Origin: Roseburia inulinivorans DSM 16841
Lineage (GTDB): Bacteria > Bacillota > Clostridia > Lachnospirales > Lachnospiraceae
Assembly (NCBI RefSeq): GCF_000174195.1
Contig: NZ_ACFY01000104.1
Span: 37,883-101,882 of the forward strand
Direction: 5' to 3'
Length of the DNA stretch: 64,000 nt
The notes beneath the pieces were generated by a model, which worked only from the letters and a program-made list of their open reading frames with translations, did not search any database and was not told the origin of the DNA. This document shows positions 17,896-26,895 of the stretch, in pieces; positions within the stretch are counted from its first letter, which is position 1, and the number at the start of each line of letters is the position of its first letter. The position numbers were made by a program, and so were the translations under genes.

Positions 17896-17941
17896 TAAAA
17901 AAGATGTTCTGTGGTACAACCAGAGCCACGAACATCTTTTT
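17896..17941. terminator. Terminator at the end of the sortase operon
   Basis: AAAAAAGATGTTC with inner GTGG pairs with CCAC and GAACATCTTTTT. On the minus strand it lies about 60 nt after the stop at 17999 and ends in a T6 run. Confidence 0.8.
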
Positions 17942-17998
17942 CCTTATATTATCTATTTGTACAAACTTATGTTATATAGGATATAAACCTCTCACAGG

Positions 17999-18457
17999 TT
18001 ACTTTTCATCCTCGATCACAAGTTTTCCTGCTGACACTTCCATAAATACACTCTCCGGGTCTGCCTTTTTCATCGCAAGCAGTAATTCCCACAGATTGTG
18101 GATCTGATTTGCCAGTACACCGGACGCCTGAACCGCATACGGCAGCAGCATTGGCAGCTGGAACACACGGATTCCAAGCGGTGGAAGGAAGATCATGTTG
18201 GTCGTATGTACCTTATCTCCGGCGGTTTTGATCATCTCATAGGTGATCATCAGAAAATCCTGTCCCTTATATTTGCAATAATAGGAAACATAACATTCAT
18301 CGATCGTCCAGGAAACACCATCCTCCACTTCGACCGGTTTCTCGGATACTTCATTATTTTCCGTTGTCTGCACACTGAGGTTCCAGCGGATTTTTCCATC
18401 CTTCGTATCATTGTACATCTCTGTCAGCATATGACTCAATTCTTCTGGTCTTTTCAT
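17999..18457 (-). CDS. Conserved protein of unknown function in the sortase operon
   Basis: 152 residues, no signal peptide or clear membrane anchor; a hydrophobic middle (MIFLPPLGIRVFQLPMLLPYAVQASGVLA) may be buried or membrane-associated. Begins MKRPEELSHMLTEMYND after AAGGAG at 7 nt. It follows the class B sortase by 26 nt, so the two are co-transcribed. I do not recognise the family; a role with the sortase or the fibre locus is inferred only from position. Confidence 0.7.
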   Translation of the reverse strand: MKRPEELSHMLTEMYNDTKDGKIRWNLSVQTTENNEVSEKPVEVEDGVSWTIDECYVSYYCKYKGQDFLMITYEMIKTAGDKVHTTNMIFLPPLGIRVFQLPMLLPYAVQASGVLANQIHNLWELLLAMKKADPESVFMEVSAGKLVIEDEK

Positions 18458-18483
18458 TGTTTTTCTCCTTATGTTGTTCTTTT

Positions 18484-19272
18484 CTATTTCTCCAACGCAT
18501 GTTCCCCGATGCGCACTGCATGCACTACAAAACGTTTTCCCGTGGTGGAACAGGTCGACAGTGTCATAATATGATCGTCTTTCGTCACGTTCACTCCTGT
18601 ATCATCATAGGACTTTTGCTTCATCTTATCAATAAATTTTTGAAAAGTCTCATCCGGTGCAAAGCCAACCGTGTAAACTTCGTCGGTTTCCGGCACATCA
18701 TAGTAGGCAAAAATCTGATAACGGTACGCACACTCTGATGTATAGATTGTAAAAAACTGATGATCTTTATAAAAATCCTCTGTTTTATATTTTTTCAGGC
18801 TGCCAAACATGCTTAAGTTTTTCATGTTGTGCCCATATAGGATTGTATGGTAATCCTGAAAATCCGGTGTGTTCATCCCCTCCATAAAAATACATCCGGC
18901 AATCGTCTGATTTCCGTAAATATCCGTGCGAAGATACTTCTCATCATCCCCGGAATATAAAACCGGATAACTGAGCTGCTCCAGATTGTCAAACCGTATC
19001 CAGCCGATAATATCCGCATTGACCTGCTGAAGTTCTTCCAGCTTCACATCTACATCTGTATACCACCACGAATCATCCCCCTCTGTCTCCTCCGCCACTT
19101 CCGTATTCTCCGCTTTCTCTGAAATATAGTTTTCCTTTAATGCCTCATAGGTGTCGTTGGACTGTTTGTAATTCAAAAGATCCGGCACCAGCATAATGAG
19201 TGCTGCCACGATCAGCGCTGCGCCAAGAAGAAAAAGAAGAACCGTTGACCGGCTGCTTTTATTTTGTTTCAT
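18484..19272 (-). CDS. srtB: Class B sortase
   Basis: 262 residues. Single N-terminal membrane helix (VLLFLLGAALIVAALIMLVPDLL), then the extracytoplasmic sortase fold. Catalytic His in ILYGHNMKNLSMFGSL, catalytic Cys in TLSTCSTTGKRFVVHAVR with Arg 12 residues on. The extra helix between and the HNMKNLSMF form are class B features. Sortases link C-terminal signals of surface proteins to peptidoglycan or polymerise pilins. Possible substrates upstream are the two proteins with PLAN-type tails (28054-28875 and 26886-28057). GGGAGAG precedes ATG. Separated from the TasA-like gene by a terminator. Confidence 0.9.
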   Translation of the reverse strand: MKQNKSSRSTVLLFLLGAALIVAALIMLVPDLLNYKQSNDTYEALKENYISEKAENTEVAEETEGDDSWWYTDVDVKLEELQQVNADIIGWIRFDNLEQLSYPVLYSGDDEKYLRTDIYGNQTIAGCIFMEGMNTPDFQDYHTILYGHNMKNLSMFGSLKKYKTEDFYKDHQFFTIYTSECAYRYQIFAYYDVPETDEVYTVGFAPDETFQKFIDKMKQKSYDDTGVNVTKDDHIMTLSTCSTTGKRFVVHAVRIGEHALEK

Positions 19273-19347
19273 GCCCGTTTCTCTCCCACTTTACTCTGCT
19301 GTGCACGTAAAAAACTATCTGCACTGTTTTAGATTGTACCACAAAAT

Positions 19348-19382
19348 GAGCAGACCTCATAGTCCCTATGAAAAGTCTGCTC
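19348..19382 (-). terminator. Terminator after the major TasA-like gene
   Basis: GAGCAGAC (19348-19355) pairs with GTCTGCTC (19375-19382). On the minus strand it starts 19 nt after the stop at 19401 and is followed by ATTTTGT. A moderate terminator, allowing some read-through to the sortase. Confidence 0.65.
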
Positions 19383-19400
19383 AGATGTTTTACCTTTTAT

Positions 19401-20030
19401 TTAGTTGAAAGAAACCTGTGCAAGTGCGTCTGTGTAATTTGCAAAGCCGGCTGCCTGAACTGCACATGCAGAAACTTTAATATCGGTAAATGTGGTATTC
19501 TCTGTCACATTGTTTCCAACCGTTACTTCTTCAAAGATGGTAGAATGAGCGGATTTGGAAATCACATCTTTTTTTGCATATACTTTGTAGTCAATATTAT
19601 TTAAGTTCTGTGCTGTTTTATAAGCGTCTGTCACATCTACCCAGTCAGAAGCATATGTGATCGTAAGTTCCGGGTTTTCATTCACGATTTTCGCAAATAC
19701 CCATGCGTCCTGTGAATCATCTGCCATGTGTACGGTCGGATCTTTGTATACCACTTCTCCTGCAACCAGATCCTCGTACTTATTTTCTTTTACCGTCCAC
19801 TCTCCGGTGCCATCAGCATCCACATACAGATTGCTGTTTTCATCTCTTGCCACTTTGGACTCGGATAAACCGCCTGTCAGCGGATCATCATCAAAGTTTA
19901 CATTTCCGACGGTAAAGGTGTTGGTGACAGTTCCGGTTGTGCTCGTCAGGTAAGCAAATGTGCTGCCTGCGCCGATTGCACCGATCAGGCTGATTGCTCC
20001 AAGCAGTGTGATTAATTTTGTTTTCTTCAT
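19401..20030 (-). CDS. TasA/camelysin-like secreted protein with SipW-type signal
   Basis: 209 residues. Signal peptide MKKTKLITLLGAISLIGAIGAGSTFAYLTSTTGTVTNTF; the (F)A(Y)xTxxxGTVTNTF region after the hydrophobic core is the SipW-dependent type. The mature part is an acidic beta-rich domain ending QVSFN, like TasA/CalY fibre subunits. No membrane anchor or sortase motif, so it is released or assembled into fibres. It has its own activator-type promoter (20139-20171) and terminator, which suggests it is the most abundant product of the locus. The SipW-type peptidase gene lies directly upstream. Confidence 0.85.
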   Translation of the reverse strand: MKKTKLITLLGAISLIGAIGAGSTFAYLTSTTGTVTNTFTVGNVNFDDDPLTGGLSESKVARDENSNLYVDADGTGEWTVKENKYEDLVAGEVVYKDPTVHMADDSQDAWVFAKIVNENPELTITYASDWVDVTDAYKTAQNLNNIDYKVYAKKDVISKSAHSTIFEEVTVGNNVTENTTFTDIKVSACAVQAAGFANYTDALAQVSFN

Positions 20031-20138
20031 AATTTCTGATCTCCTTTTTCATTTCATGATAATCTTTTCATTCTTATGTACTTTCCATTCTGTAACTTGC
20101 GGTTCCTGCCTTATCAGAAACCGTTTTATTACGATACT

Positions 20139-20171
20139 GTTTTATCACTCAATGGTCACACGGCGGTCATA
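20139..20171 (-). promoter_or_regulatory. Candidate SARP-activated promoter P2
   Basis: The minus strand reads TATGACC-GCCG-TGTGACC: two heptamers with 11-bp period (20165-20171 and 20154-20160). Nine bases on is a weak -10, TAAAAC (20139-20144). No -35 matches TTGACA. Repeat, spacing and the 9-nt distance are the same as at 29555-29587. In SARP regulons the activator binds such direct repeats overlapping the -35. Confidence 0.65.
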
Positions 20172-20221
20172 TATCAGAATTTTCAGTAACGTTTCTTCAT
20201 TCCGTATCTGAAATTTTCTTC

Positions 20222-20701
20222 TTATCCTCCTCTAAAAATATCCGGAATGAAGTTTAAGAGGATCAGCACGATCAAAACACCGCACACTACCGCAATACCG
20301 AGCGGTGTCTTTGCATAAATGGAAATAAATCCAAGATACGGGATATGAAATGCATACACCCCGACGATCTGCTGCCATGCAACGGGAGCTGTATCCGCAA
20401 TATTATTGGCGTCTCCCTGCGTGACAACGGTCTGTTCCTCCTTATCCACCGAAATGATCCTGTGCGTTACCAGCGTTCCCGCCGGAAGCTGATAAGTGAC
20501 GACTGCTCCATCCCTCGCCTCACTCCCGGTAAAATTTTTATCGTAGACGATCGCCCCGACCGGGATCCCTGGTTCCATGCTGCCGCTCAGGACCGCATAC
20601 TCATCATATCCAAGCATTTTCGGGACAAACAGAAAGCCTGCGATCACAAGCAGTCCGAGAAATACCACCATTGATAATACATTGCAAATTTTCTTTGTCA
20701 T
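20222..20701 (-). CDS. sipW: Signal peptidase I, SipW/ER type
   Basis: 159 residues with N- and C-terminal membrane helices (VVFLGLLVIAGFLFVPKML and LGIAVVCGVLIVLILLNFI). The nucleophile is Ser41 in VLSGSMEPGIPVG, and the general base position is His80 in LVTHRII instead of the bacterial Lys; this Ser-His pair defines the SipW/ER type. TQGDANN is also conserved. Processes TasA-like precursors, three of which are encoded here (19401, 20723, 28879). Located 21 nt after the second TasA-like gene. Confidence 0.93.
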   Translation of the reverse strand: MTKKICNVLSMVVFLGLLVIAGFLFVPKMLGYDEYAVLSGSMEPGIPVGAIVYDKNFTGSEARDGAVVTYQLPAGTLVTHRIISVDKEEQTVVTQGDANNIADTAPVAWQQIVGVYAFHIPYLGFISIYAKTPLGIAVVCGVLIVLILLNFIPDIFRGG

Positions 20702-20722
20702 TTTCTTTTGCGCCTTTCTGAC

Positions 20723-21331
20723 TTATTTGGTTACTTCTGCAAAAAATCCCTTCAAAACCGGAAGCCCTACTTTATCTCCGGCCTCATAACTTCCGGCAAA
20801 CACTGCCTCCTGATAAACCGTGATATCGAAATTTTTTGTCACATTTCCAATTTTTACTGCATCAAATAAATTATCCGTGTTCTGCCCCGGCGCAACCGGA
20901 CTGTTGTAGTAAAACCAGCCGTCCGTGCCCTGATACCAGCCGGTTCCGTCACCATCGGGATCATACAGCGTACTCTCGGTCGCAATGCTGTCCGCTGCCT
21001 TGCCTTTCTCCGTAAAAGCAGTTCCGTTCCAGGTGCCGTTTAACAGCGTCACTTCTGTCTGTTCCGGTGAGATTGTGATCCTGGCCCGGACAAATGCATC
21101 CGAAATTCCAGTGTTTTTTACACTCGGATTCTTTTTCACGGTGCTTCCTGCTTTGATTTTGCCCTCAAACTCTTCCTCGATCTCAGTCGCCACTTTTGCC
21201 GCCTGAAACGTATTGGTCACCGTTCCTGCTGTTGCTGTGATAATTGCAAATGTTGCTGCTGTTCCAATAATTCCAACCATCAGTGCAATTGTAATCACAA
21301 ATATTTTTTTCTTTTTCCATATTTCTTTCAT
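20723..21331 (-). CDS. TasA/camelysin-like secreted protein with SipW-type signal
   Basis: 202 residues from ATG 21331 (GGAGG at 8 nt; an in-frame GTG at 21337 is too close). N-terminus KKKKIFVITIALMVGIIGTAATFAIITATAGTVTNTFQAAKV, sharing the GTVTNTF cleavage-region signature with the 19401 protein. The mature part has ITISPEQTEVTL and GWFYYNSPVAPGQNTDNLFDAVK, typical of camelysin-like domains. No anchor. Between the giant VWA protein and sipW with 15- and 21-nt gaps, so one transcript. Confidence 0.85.
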   Translation of the reverse strand: MKEIWKKKKIFVITIALMVGIIGTAATFAIITATAGTVTNTFQAAKVATEIEEEFEGKIKAGSTVKKNPSVKNTGISDAFVRARITISPEQTEVTLLNGTWNGTAFTEKGKAADSIATESTLYDPDGDGTGWYQGTDGWFYYNSPVAPGQNTDNLFDAVKIGNVTKNFDITVYQEAVFAGSYEAGDKVGLPVLKGFFAEVTK

Positions 21332-21346
21332 ACACACTGCCTCCGA

Positions 21347-24300
21347 TTATTTGCGCACATCTGTTGTGGAATGATTATCAACATCTGTCGTCCTGGTTGC
21401 TTTTTCATGGATCACAAATTGATTTTTCACGGCATCCGTATCCGTGAGCTTTCCATCACTTCTGGTCTTATTGTTTTTGGCTGTGACGTTCACACGGTCT
21501 GCCTGCAAGTGTAAATCTGCCGCTGTTGTGACAAAGTCCTCTGCGTCAAAGCTGCAGGCCTCGTCTCTGCTGCGGATACCAACTGCAAATTGTGCGCTGT
21601 TTCCGGCAATCTGTGATGCACAGTTTGTGTCTGCGGTAAACTCTTTTAACGTAAAGCCCATCGTGTCAAGTTCTTCTACTTTATAGATTCCCTGCGCAAG
21701 TCCTTCCAGTGTCGTCTGTGCTTTCACATTGAACATTCCGGTTGTCGTGTTCTGCTTCTCTGCGCTTTTCTCTCCAAATCTTAACGTCTTATAATAAACA
21801 TCGCCTGTCGTCTGATTGGTGATCTTAAATGTAAAGATCGGATCACCCTCACACGCTCTGATATCTTTTTTACTGATTTTCTTTGTGATCGTAAGCGTTC
21901 CCGTTTTCACTTTCACGTCATATTTTCCTGCATAGGCTTCCCCATCCGCATGCGCTGCCTCCACCTGTGTCTCATTTTTATAGATCACACCGTTTAACGT
22001 GGAGTTTGCGCTGGAAGCATCTGTCGCTTCCTCCACCGGCAGAAATGCTTTTGCGTAATACGTGGTATCCTGTTTAGGTCTCTCTTTTTTCAGGTTTTCC
22101 TGCGTGATCTCCTCACGGCAGCCTTTGTCCGTGTAGAACGTCAGATACACCTTTGTCATTTTGGCGCTGTCCGCATCTTTCATGCGCACTGCCGCATCAT
22201 CTGCATAGTTTTCCAGATTTTCCCCGAGAAAAATCGTATCTGCTGTGTCTGTGATCTGATACGCAATTCTCACATTCACGGTCGGCTGCGGCAATTCCAG
22301 CTGTGTGCCGCCAAAGCTTAAAAAGGAATACGGATTTACATTTGTAGTCATATTATTTCCACCCAGACAGGATTCTTTTGCCACGATATGGATTGTTTTC
22401 TGCCAGCCGGAGGCGCCGTTTTCCTTCGGCTTTACTTCCTGATCAAGCCAGCTGACCGTCGTTGTGCCATCCTCATTGACCGTTACCTGTGCGCCATCCG
22501 CTCTCAGACGTTGGATCTCGGCATCTGTCAGCTCAAATTCCGCATCAATAATGTCCGTCACCTGCACTCCGGTCAGGGATCTTGACTGTGTGATCGTGCT
22601 CTGGATGTTCTGAAAGATTTTGTTTAACTCCTCCGCAGTATCCGCCGTAAATGCACAGCCGGCTGACGCCACTTTCTCTCCCAGCCATGTGGCAGTCTCG
22701 TTATTTAAACCAAGCCCGACTGTGATGACCGTATAGCCTGCCTCTTTCAGCTTCACCGCTGATGCTTCTGTCTCCATTTTGTCATTGCTGTCCGAAGGCT
22801 CTCCGTCGGAGAACAGGATCACATATTTTTTGTTGCCATCTTCTGCCTTCTGCAATTCGCTGTATGCATGCTCCAGTCCTTTCTGTGGAGAGGTACCGCC
22901 GTCCGCAAAAAGCGCATTGACGGACTTTAACATCTCATTTTTATTTACCTTCGAAAGACCGTGGTTTAATTTGCCCTCGGTACTGCTGTTCCACCCATTG
23001 CCAATGCCATAAAAGGTGGCGATTCCGACCAGACTGTCCGGTGATGTATCGGAAATACCTGTCACAAATCCGCTGGCGGCGTCTTTTAACGCAGAAATCT
23101 TAGACGTCCATACTGCCATCACATCACTGTCTGAAATGCTCTGATAACTGCCGTCCACATACTTTTTCCATTGTCCGTCGATATATTTTACCGGATACTT
23201 CGCATACACATTACCGGATACAGCCGCTGTTCCCATCCCGACACTCTTATCATATGTCCATGGCCACCAGCCACTCTTTTCATATTTATTCCAGTAGTAC
23301 ACTTTATTGATATCCATCTGATTCTTCACTCTGCTGAATTCTCCGATATCCTTTAATTGATTTTGACCGGACATAATTTCATTCATCGAGCCGGACAGAT
23401 CAAATACCATCATGGCATCCACTGTCTGTATTTTTTCAACTGTGCTCTGCGAGGTAGCAAGCGAACTTGCGTCAAGATCAATCTGATACTCTCTGTTCTC
23501 CCAGTCAGTCAGTTTCGCTGTCTTATGATATTCCACATCCTTCTCCGTAAAATCAACCGGTTTCTCCGGCGGGATATCCGGCACGTCGTCGTCCACCACT
23601 TTGATCACGTCCGCATTCGGAAGCGTAAACTTCATGTTACAGTTTGCCTTTCCTGCACCGCGCTCCATATATAAAATGGTCAGATGATGTTCTTTGTTTT
23701 TGTCTGTCCTGTCAATATATTTCCAGAGATCGACCGTATCTGTCAGAGCGTCATGGATACCGCCAAGATCGATGACCACCTGTTTCCCATCCAGAATCAC
23801 CCAGAGATCATCATCCCCGGTAAAAGAATAGTTCAGTTCCCCGATATAATCTCCAAGTGTAAAGGTAACGTCATAGCGGAGTCCAAAATAAAAATTATTA
23901 TTTCCAAATGGCAGGAAATCCGCCCCCGCAGTTGCTGCCACGTTGTCCTCTTTGTCTAAAACTTCTTTCAGTTCATAAGTGTCACCACTTTGTGAAAATT
24001 TTAACCTGTATCCTTCTTTTACTGTCAGTCCTTTTTTCCCTGCCGCAGCTGCTCCGTCTTTCGGAAAAACGCCCGGTTCATTCACACTGAAAAGAACTTC
24101 TTTGTAATCATCACTTAACCCGGTAACGATTCCTGTTTTTTTTGCATTTTCTCCAGTTCCTCCGGTATACATGTTGATATGCTGGTCGTCTGTGGTTCCG
24201 TTTTGACCTGTTTTTTTCGTGACGGTGTCATATTGATTTTCACTTAAATTCTGGGATACCGTCCCGACCGTGAAACGGTTGTCTTTTTGTTCAGACGGAT

Positions 24301-25507
24301 AGTTGGAATCCGCATTGATACTCAGATCCGCCCTCTGCTGTCCGGCTTTGTCATAAGGGATCACCTCGTAGTCATAAAACGATGCCTCACCGATATAGTC
24401 CGTATTTTTTGCCTGATAAAAAACTTTTACAACACTGTCCTCATGGATCTCAATGTTTTCAAGTTCACTTTTGGAAAATGCTTCTCCGTTTACCTGCACA
24501 TGATCCACATCCCAGTTTAACGCCTTATTGTAGTCGTTAATCTTTGCTCCCGGTGCCATCGTGCGGACGTCATCGCTGTAAATTTTTGCACTCTGCTCAT
24601 CCTGCGCCTGATATTTGCTGTTGTCATAATGTTCGATGGTCACGGTCACGTTGTTATCTCCATGATTGACGATGACATATTTTGAAAAATGATCCGTGCC
24701 AAATGTCACCTCGCCGTCGGCAGAAGTGTTCGCATTCATATCCAACATCTCATTTTTTGTCTCATCAAAATGATACACGCTCGCCGAATCGCCCTCTTTC
24801 ACCTGCGCAAGCGATAACTGCACCTGCACGGTTGCCCCGGGCTCCACTTCTTTTCCATCTTTTACAAAGGAGATGTCATACGCCACAACCTCTTCTTTTT
24901 CTTTCGACTCGCCCTCCATCGCTTTATCGATGGATGCTTCCATTTCTGCTGTGACGGCTACCGGTGCCACGACAAGCTCTGCGCCTGCCGGAAGATCGGT
25001 CTCATTCGAAAGTGTCACGACCACGCGGACTGCGTCATTGGAATAGTCGAAGACGGTTTTTAATTCCGGTTGTTCTGTCTCCTCTGTGTTCTCCGTCTCC
25101 TCGATTGCTTCAGTCGCCTCAGTGCTCTCTGTGTCATCGGTCACTTCTGTGTTCTCGATTGCTTCGGTGCCTTCGACTGCTTCCGTGCCTTCGACTGCTT
25201 CCGTGCCTTCGACTGCTTCCGTGCCTATTGCATTCCCGATGTTGTTGGTCACTTTCGTGCTCTCGCTGTTCTCTGTATTCCTGACTTTTTCTGTATTTCC
25301 TGTTCCGTCTGGATCTGACATTTTTCCTTCCTGCCCGGTACTTTCCTGCCCTGCATTTTTCGTCTCATTCAACATCTCTGTGGAAATTTCCGTAAAAACA
25401 TCCGTGGTGTCTACACTTGTCGCATTGGTGACGGTCACATCGGATGTCAGCAAAGCCAAACATAACAGGAATGCTATCACTTTTTTTACACTCGCTGCAA
25501 ATTTCAT
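21347..25507 (-). CDS. Giant secreted VWA/PA14-like surface protein with C-terminal Cna-B-like module
   Basis: 1,386 residues from ATG 25507 (AAGGAGG at 5 nt; the longer frame to 25567 overlaps the previous gene). Signal peptide ending LLTSDVTVTNATS; an acidic Thr/Glu region with AVEGTE repeats (about 95-150); beta domains; a PA14/fibro-slime-like block near residue 570 (YSFTGDDDLWVILDG); a von Willebrand A domain from about 700 with MIDAS DLSGS and later FSDGEPS; and a Cna-B/SpaA-like module near 1230 (DPIFTFKITNQTTGD...YKVEELDTMGF). It ends in a polar tail without LPXTG, membrane helix or charged anchor. Probably a fibre-associated or tip adhesin, by context. Confidence 0.85.
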   Translation of the reverse strand: MKFAASVKKVIAFLLCLALLTSDVTVTNATSVDTTDVFTEISTEMLNETKNAGQESTGQEGKMSDPDGTGNTEKVRNTENSESTKVTNNIGNAIGTEAVEGTEAVEGTEAVEGTEAIENTEVTDDTESTEATEAIEETENTEETEQPELKTVFDYSNDAVRVVVTLSNETDLPAGAELVVAPVAVTAEMEASIDKAMEGESKEKEEVVAYDISFVKDGKEVEPGATVQVQLSLAQVKEGDSASVYHFDETKNEMLDMNANTSADGEVTFGTDHFSKYVIVNHGDNNVTVTIEHYDNSKYQAQDEQSAKIYSDDVRTMAPGAKINDYNKALNWDVDHVQVNGEAFSKSELENIEIHEDSVVKVFYQAKNTDYIGEASFYDYEVIPYDKAGQQRADLSINADSNYPSEQKDNRFTVGTVSQNLSENQYDTVTKKTGQNGTTDDQHINMYTGGTGENAKKTGIVTGLSDDYKEVLFSVNEPGVFPKDGAAAAGKKGLTVKEGYRLKFSQSGDTYELKEVLDKEDNVAATAGADFLPFGNNNFYFGLRYDVTFTLGDYIGELNYSFTGDDDLWVILDGKQVVIDLGGIHDALTDTVDLWKYIDRTDKNKEHHLTILYMERGAGKANCNMKFTLPNADVIKVVDDDVPDIPPEKPVDFTEKDVEYHKTAKLTDWENREYQIDLDASSLATSQSTVEKIQTVDAMMVFDLSGSMNEIMSGQNQLKDIGEFSRVKNQMDINKVYYWNKYEKSGWWPWTYDKSVGMGTAAVSGNVYAKYPVKYIDGQWKKYVDGSYQSISDSDVMAVWTSKISALKDAASGFVTGISDTSPDSLVGIATFYGIGNGWNSSTEGKLNHGLSKVNKNEMLKSVNALFADGGTSPQKGLEHAYSELQKAEDGNKKYVILFSDGEPSDSNDKMETEASAVKLKEAGYTVITVGLGLNNETATWLGEKVASAGCAFTADTAEELNKIFQNIQSTITQSRSLTGVQVTDIIDAEFELTDAEIQRLRADGAQVTVNEDGTTTVSWLDQEVKPKENGASGWQKTIHIVAKESCLGGNNMTTNVNPYSFLSFGGTQLELPQPTVNVRIAYQITDTADTIFLGENLENYADDAAVRMKDADSAKMTKVYLTFYTDKGCREEITQENLKKERPKQDTTYYAKAFLPVEEATDASSANSTLNGVIYKNETQVEAAHADGEAYAGKYDVKVKTGTLTITKKISKKDIRACEGDPIFTFKITNQTTGDVYYKTLRFGEKSAEKQNTTTGMFNVKAQTTLEGLAQGIYKVEELDTMGFTLKEFTADTNCASQIAGNSAQFAVGIRSRDEACSFDAEDFVTTAADLHLQADRVNVTAKNNKTRSDGKLTDTDAVKNQFVIHEKATRTTDVDNHSTTDVRK
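25161..25227. repeat. 18-bp tandem repeat inside the VWA gene
   Basis: Unit GCTTCCGTGCCTTCGACT occurs three times plus a 13-base partial copy, the first with one substitution (25161, 25179, 25197, 25215). It encodes AVEGTE repeats in the linker after the signal peptide. In-frame unit size means copy changes alter length without breaking the protein. Confidence 0.85.
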
Positions 25508-25559
25508 AGAATCCTCCTTACTTTTGCCCTTTGATCTACTGTTTTCTCTTCCAAAGATC

Positions 25560-26782
25560 TCATCCACTGTATTTGTTTAAAATATGTTCCGCTGTTTTCA
25601 CTTTCTCTATATGGATCTTGATTTTCAGATTCCGGTAAACTTTATGATCCTGATAAAATTTTGAAATAATCCGGTTTGCGGCCAGCATTCCACCCTCATA
25701 AGTGCATGCAGAAAGCAAAATCACATACTGCGAATCACTGAACTGTGCCACTGCATCCCCTGGACGGAGCGATTTTTTCAATGTCTCCGCCAGATGCGGC
25801 ATCGCATTGCGGATGCGGAACAGATCTACATCACTGACTCTGCTTCCGGTATACTCCCCCGCCTTTAAGGTCAGAAGCAGAATATATTCATTTTCATCAA
25901 AACGCGCTGTCTTTCTCACCTGAAGCCTGCAAATTTCCCGAAAGACCGGATACCCGCACAAAAACGCTCCCGCTGGATTCTGTTCTGCAATATCCTGATG
26001 TACCTGTGCAATTCCCTGCACATTTCCGCTTTTATTCTGTCTCAGTAATTTGTCATAAACGCCCTTTAATTTTGACAGTCCACAAATTCCAAGCTGCTGC
26101 TGCAACGTCCGACAGGCATTCTCATAAACTTCCAGGGCGGAACCAATTTTATTTTTCCTGCCAATGCTCTAATCAGATAACAATATAACTCTTCATCAAG
26201 ACTTTCCCATTGAAGTGCCTGACTGCAAAGCTGTTCTAACTCTTCAAATTTTTCTGTGCTGACATAATATTCGCACAGATACCGGACGCAGTTTAAATAC
26301 AAAGAGTGATAATAAGTATTCAGCGTCATCACCCAGTGCATATCTGCAACTTTTGTCATGAAATCACCCTGATAGAGTGCAAGCGCCGCTTTTAATTTCC
26401 GGATTGCCTCCCCCTCTGAAATAGTTTTCTGCTTTGCAGATTCAAACATTTGTTCGAACTGTTCTGCATCCACCGCCACCTCCTGTCTGGGATTCCAGCG
26501 GTAGGAACCATGATCGGTCAGGATAAAGTCCTCTTCTCCAAAGTTTTTCTTCAGAAGAACTCTCAGACGATACATCAGATTCTTCAATGCCCCTGCCGGA
26601 TTTCCCGTTTCTTCCTCCTGCCACAACGCATCCGCCATGTCATAAAACGTCAGTGTCTGATTTCTGTGAAGAATCAGATACGCCAGTAAATTTATCATTT
26701 TCGGAGATCGTATTTCTTCCTCATTCACAATATGTTCTTCATTCCTTATCTGAAATTTCCCCAGAGTACGAATCGTCAGCAT
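25560..26782 (-). pseudogene. SARP/BTAD transcriptional regulator, frame broken by one base
   Basis: From ATG 26782 (AGGAGG at 8 nt) residues 1-95 form an OmpR/SARP winged helix (LTIRTLGKFQI, LTFYDMADALWQEE, LKNLMYRLRVLLKK, DHGSYRWNP) and residues 96-230 a BTAD all-helical domain (VAVDAEQFEQMF, LYQGDFM). At an A5 run (26152-26156) the frame shifts; with one more A it continues AGKNKIGSALEVYENACRTLQQQLG and on to 25560, about 407 residues in all. The last 150 residues (LRPGDAVAQFSDSQYVILLS) look like a GGDEF fold without GGDEF. Likely activator of this locus. As read, only a 238-residue product with the DNA-binding and most of the BTAD domain is made. Confidence 0.75.
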
Positions 26783-26852
26783 GCAGTTCTCCTCCTCTTT
26801 TCCGGCTCTGACTGCCAGATTTTTCCTGTAAGTCTAACATGCATGTATTGCC

Positions 26853-26895
26853 ATAAAAGTCGAATACTGTACCTAAAAATCCTGGTTACTTCGAC
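26853..26895 (-). terminator. Weak terminator overlapping the stop of the MucBP-like gene
   Basis: Minus strand GTCGAAGTAACC pairs partly with GGTAC...TTCGAC (26890-26895 with 26859-26864, plus inner pairs) and runs into TTTTATGG. It would separate the surface genes from the regulator gene. Pairing is imperfect. Confidence 0.4.

Noticed and set aside
21347..21480. LPXTG-type signal at the end of the giant VWA protein
   Set aside because: The tail is polar, with no LPXTG-like motif, membrane helix or basic end.
24964..25580. Plus-strand Ser/Leu-rich open frames opposite the VWA gene start
   Set aside because: Low-complexity mirrors of the acidic Glu/Thr repeat region, without start signals.
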